In this document: positions 28,495 to 28,617 of the stretch, piece by piece
Layout: each line of letters starts with the position of its first letter
Position numbering within the stretch: position 1 is the first letter of the stretch
Origin: Phaeoceros laevis
Taxonomy: Eukaryota; Anthocerotophyta; Anthocerotopsida; Notothyladales
Length of the DNA stretch: 28,617 nt
Reading direction: 5' to 3'
NCBI GenBank assembly: GCA_049999765.1
Contig: JBNGIQ010005827.1
Span: forward strand, 1-28,617
The notes under the pieces: generated by a model
Told to the model about the DNA's origin: nothing
Databases searched by the model: none
The model's input: the letters and a program-made list of their open reading frames with translations, nothing else
Made by a program: the position numbers and the translations under genes

Positions 28495-28517
28495 ACAGTC
28501 AGCGGTGTCAGCTATAG
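28110..28517 (+). CDS. hypothetical basic ORF of the right repeat copy (135 codons)
   Basis: An open frame from MGMRKIFDSNPDKNGGESEG to ..MEQHSQRCQL. The first half is predicted helical and charged (RRKWKAQLNRARACGQEEDV, RKLEEVGQITLKMFADARC). The second half is a disordered Lys-rich then Ser/Thr-rich tail. The C-terminal part is also present in the left copy with several amino-acid changes. No catalytic or DNA-binding motif is recognised. It might be an exon of a transposon protein or of a host gene captured by the repeat. Confidence 0.3.
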   Translation: MGMRKIFDSNPDKNGGESEGRRKWKAQLNRARACGQEEDVRKLEEVGQITLKMFADARCNKTTNLTKELRLGKLCQSVEDRVKRKKAPTTETKRKKEEQKETDGYVSSTSSEVKQPRSANDIVARMEQHSQRCQL

Positions 28518-28617
28518 CCCCACTTTGTGCTTTTCCAGTTCATAGAAGCTACTATTTAAACATGTGAGAAGAGTGAGACTAACTTGGCGCAAGCTGTGAA
28601 GAAGAGGAAAGTAAAAC
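28518..28617. other. window end, nothing recognised
   Basis: Sequence beyond the aligned part of the right repeat copy. No feature is visible. Confidence 0.4.

Overview
The window looks like transposon-rich nuclear DNA of a land plant. The reasons are a multi-exon cytokinin-receptor histidine kinase with short GT-AG introns, many decayed PLS/DYW-type pentatricopeptide (PPR) segments, Ty3/gypsy chromovirus remains and a hAT remnant. Abundant DYW-type PPRs and single-exon PPR arrays would fit a seed-free plant (fern or lycophyte). That placement is an inference and I cannot name a species.

Layout. 1-1070 and 27762-28617 carry two inverted copies of one unclassified repeat whose palindromic ends face inward. 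1071-2555 holds a gypsy integrase fragment abutted by a decayed hAT element. 3176-7893 (- strand) is the only convincing intact gene: an 11-exon CHASE-domain histidine kinase of CRE1/AHK4 type, 1036 residues after splicing. 8600-11250 contains decayed PPR segments on both strands, and 11250-13150 has no recognisable gene. 13240-14870 (-) holds the start of a reverse transcriptase and, just upstream of it, a broken C5-cytosine DNA methyltransferase. 14871-24919 (-) is most of a chromovirus, split at 16550-21530 by a 5-kb insertion full of PPR-DYW sequence. 24920-25166 (+) is a foreign retroelement protease fragment. 25167-26268 (+) is the integrase C-terminus, chromodomain and second LTR of the same chromovirus family. 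26269-27435 may be an LTR and primer-binding site of another gypsy lineage.

Main discovery. The methyltransferase appears to be part of an LTR retrotransposon polyprotein. If 14871-25166 is mentally flipped, two things are restored at once. First, the chromovirus becomes collinear (LTR-PBS-gag-PR-RT-RH-INT-chromodomain-LTR), its integrase rejoining over a shared 5-bp TTGCA. Second, the protease fragment at 24920-25166 joins in frame to the N-terminus of the methyltransferase, giving protease-methyltransferase-RT. Retrotransposon-borne C5 methyltransferases have been described in charophyte algae and dinoflagellates; one in a land plant would extend that.

Inferred history: a methyltransferase-bearing retrotransposon was hit by a chromovirus in its protease region. 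The chromovirus RT then received a 5-kb PPR-rich insertion with a 5-bp TGTGT duplication, and a 10.3-kb inversion scrambled the locus. The relative order of the last two events is unknown. None of the retroelement genes is intact, so they are probably inactive here.
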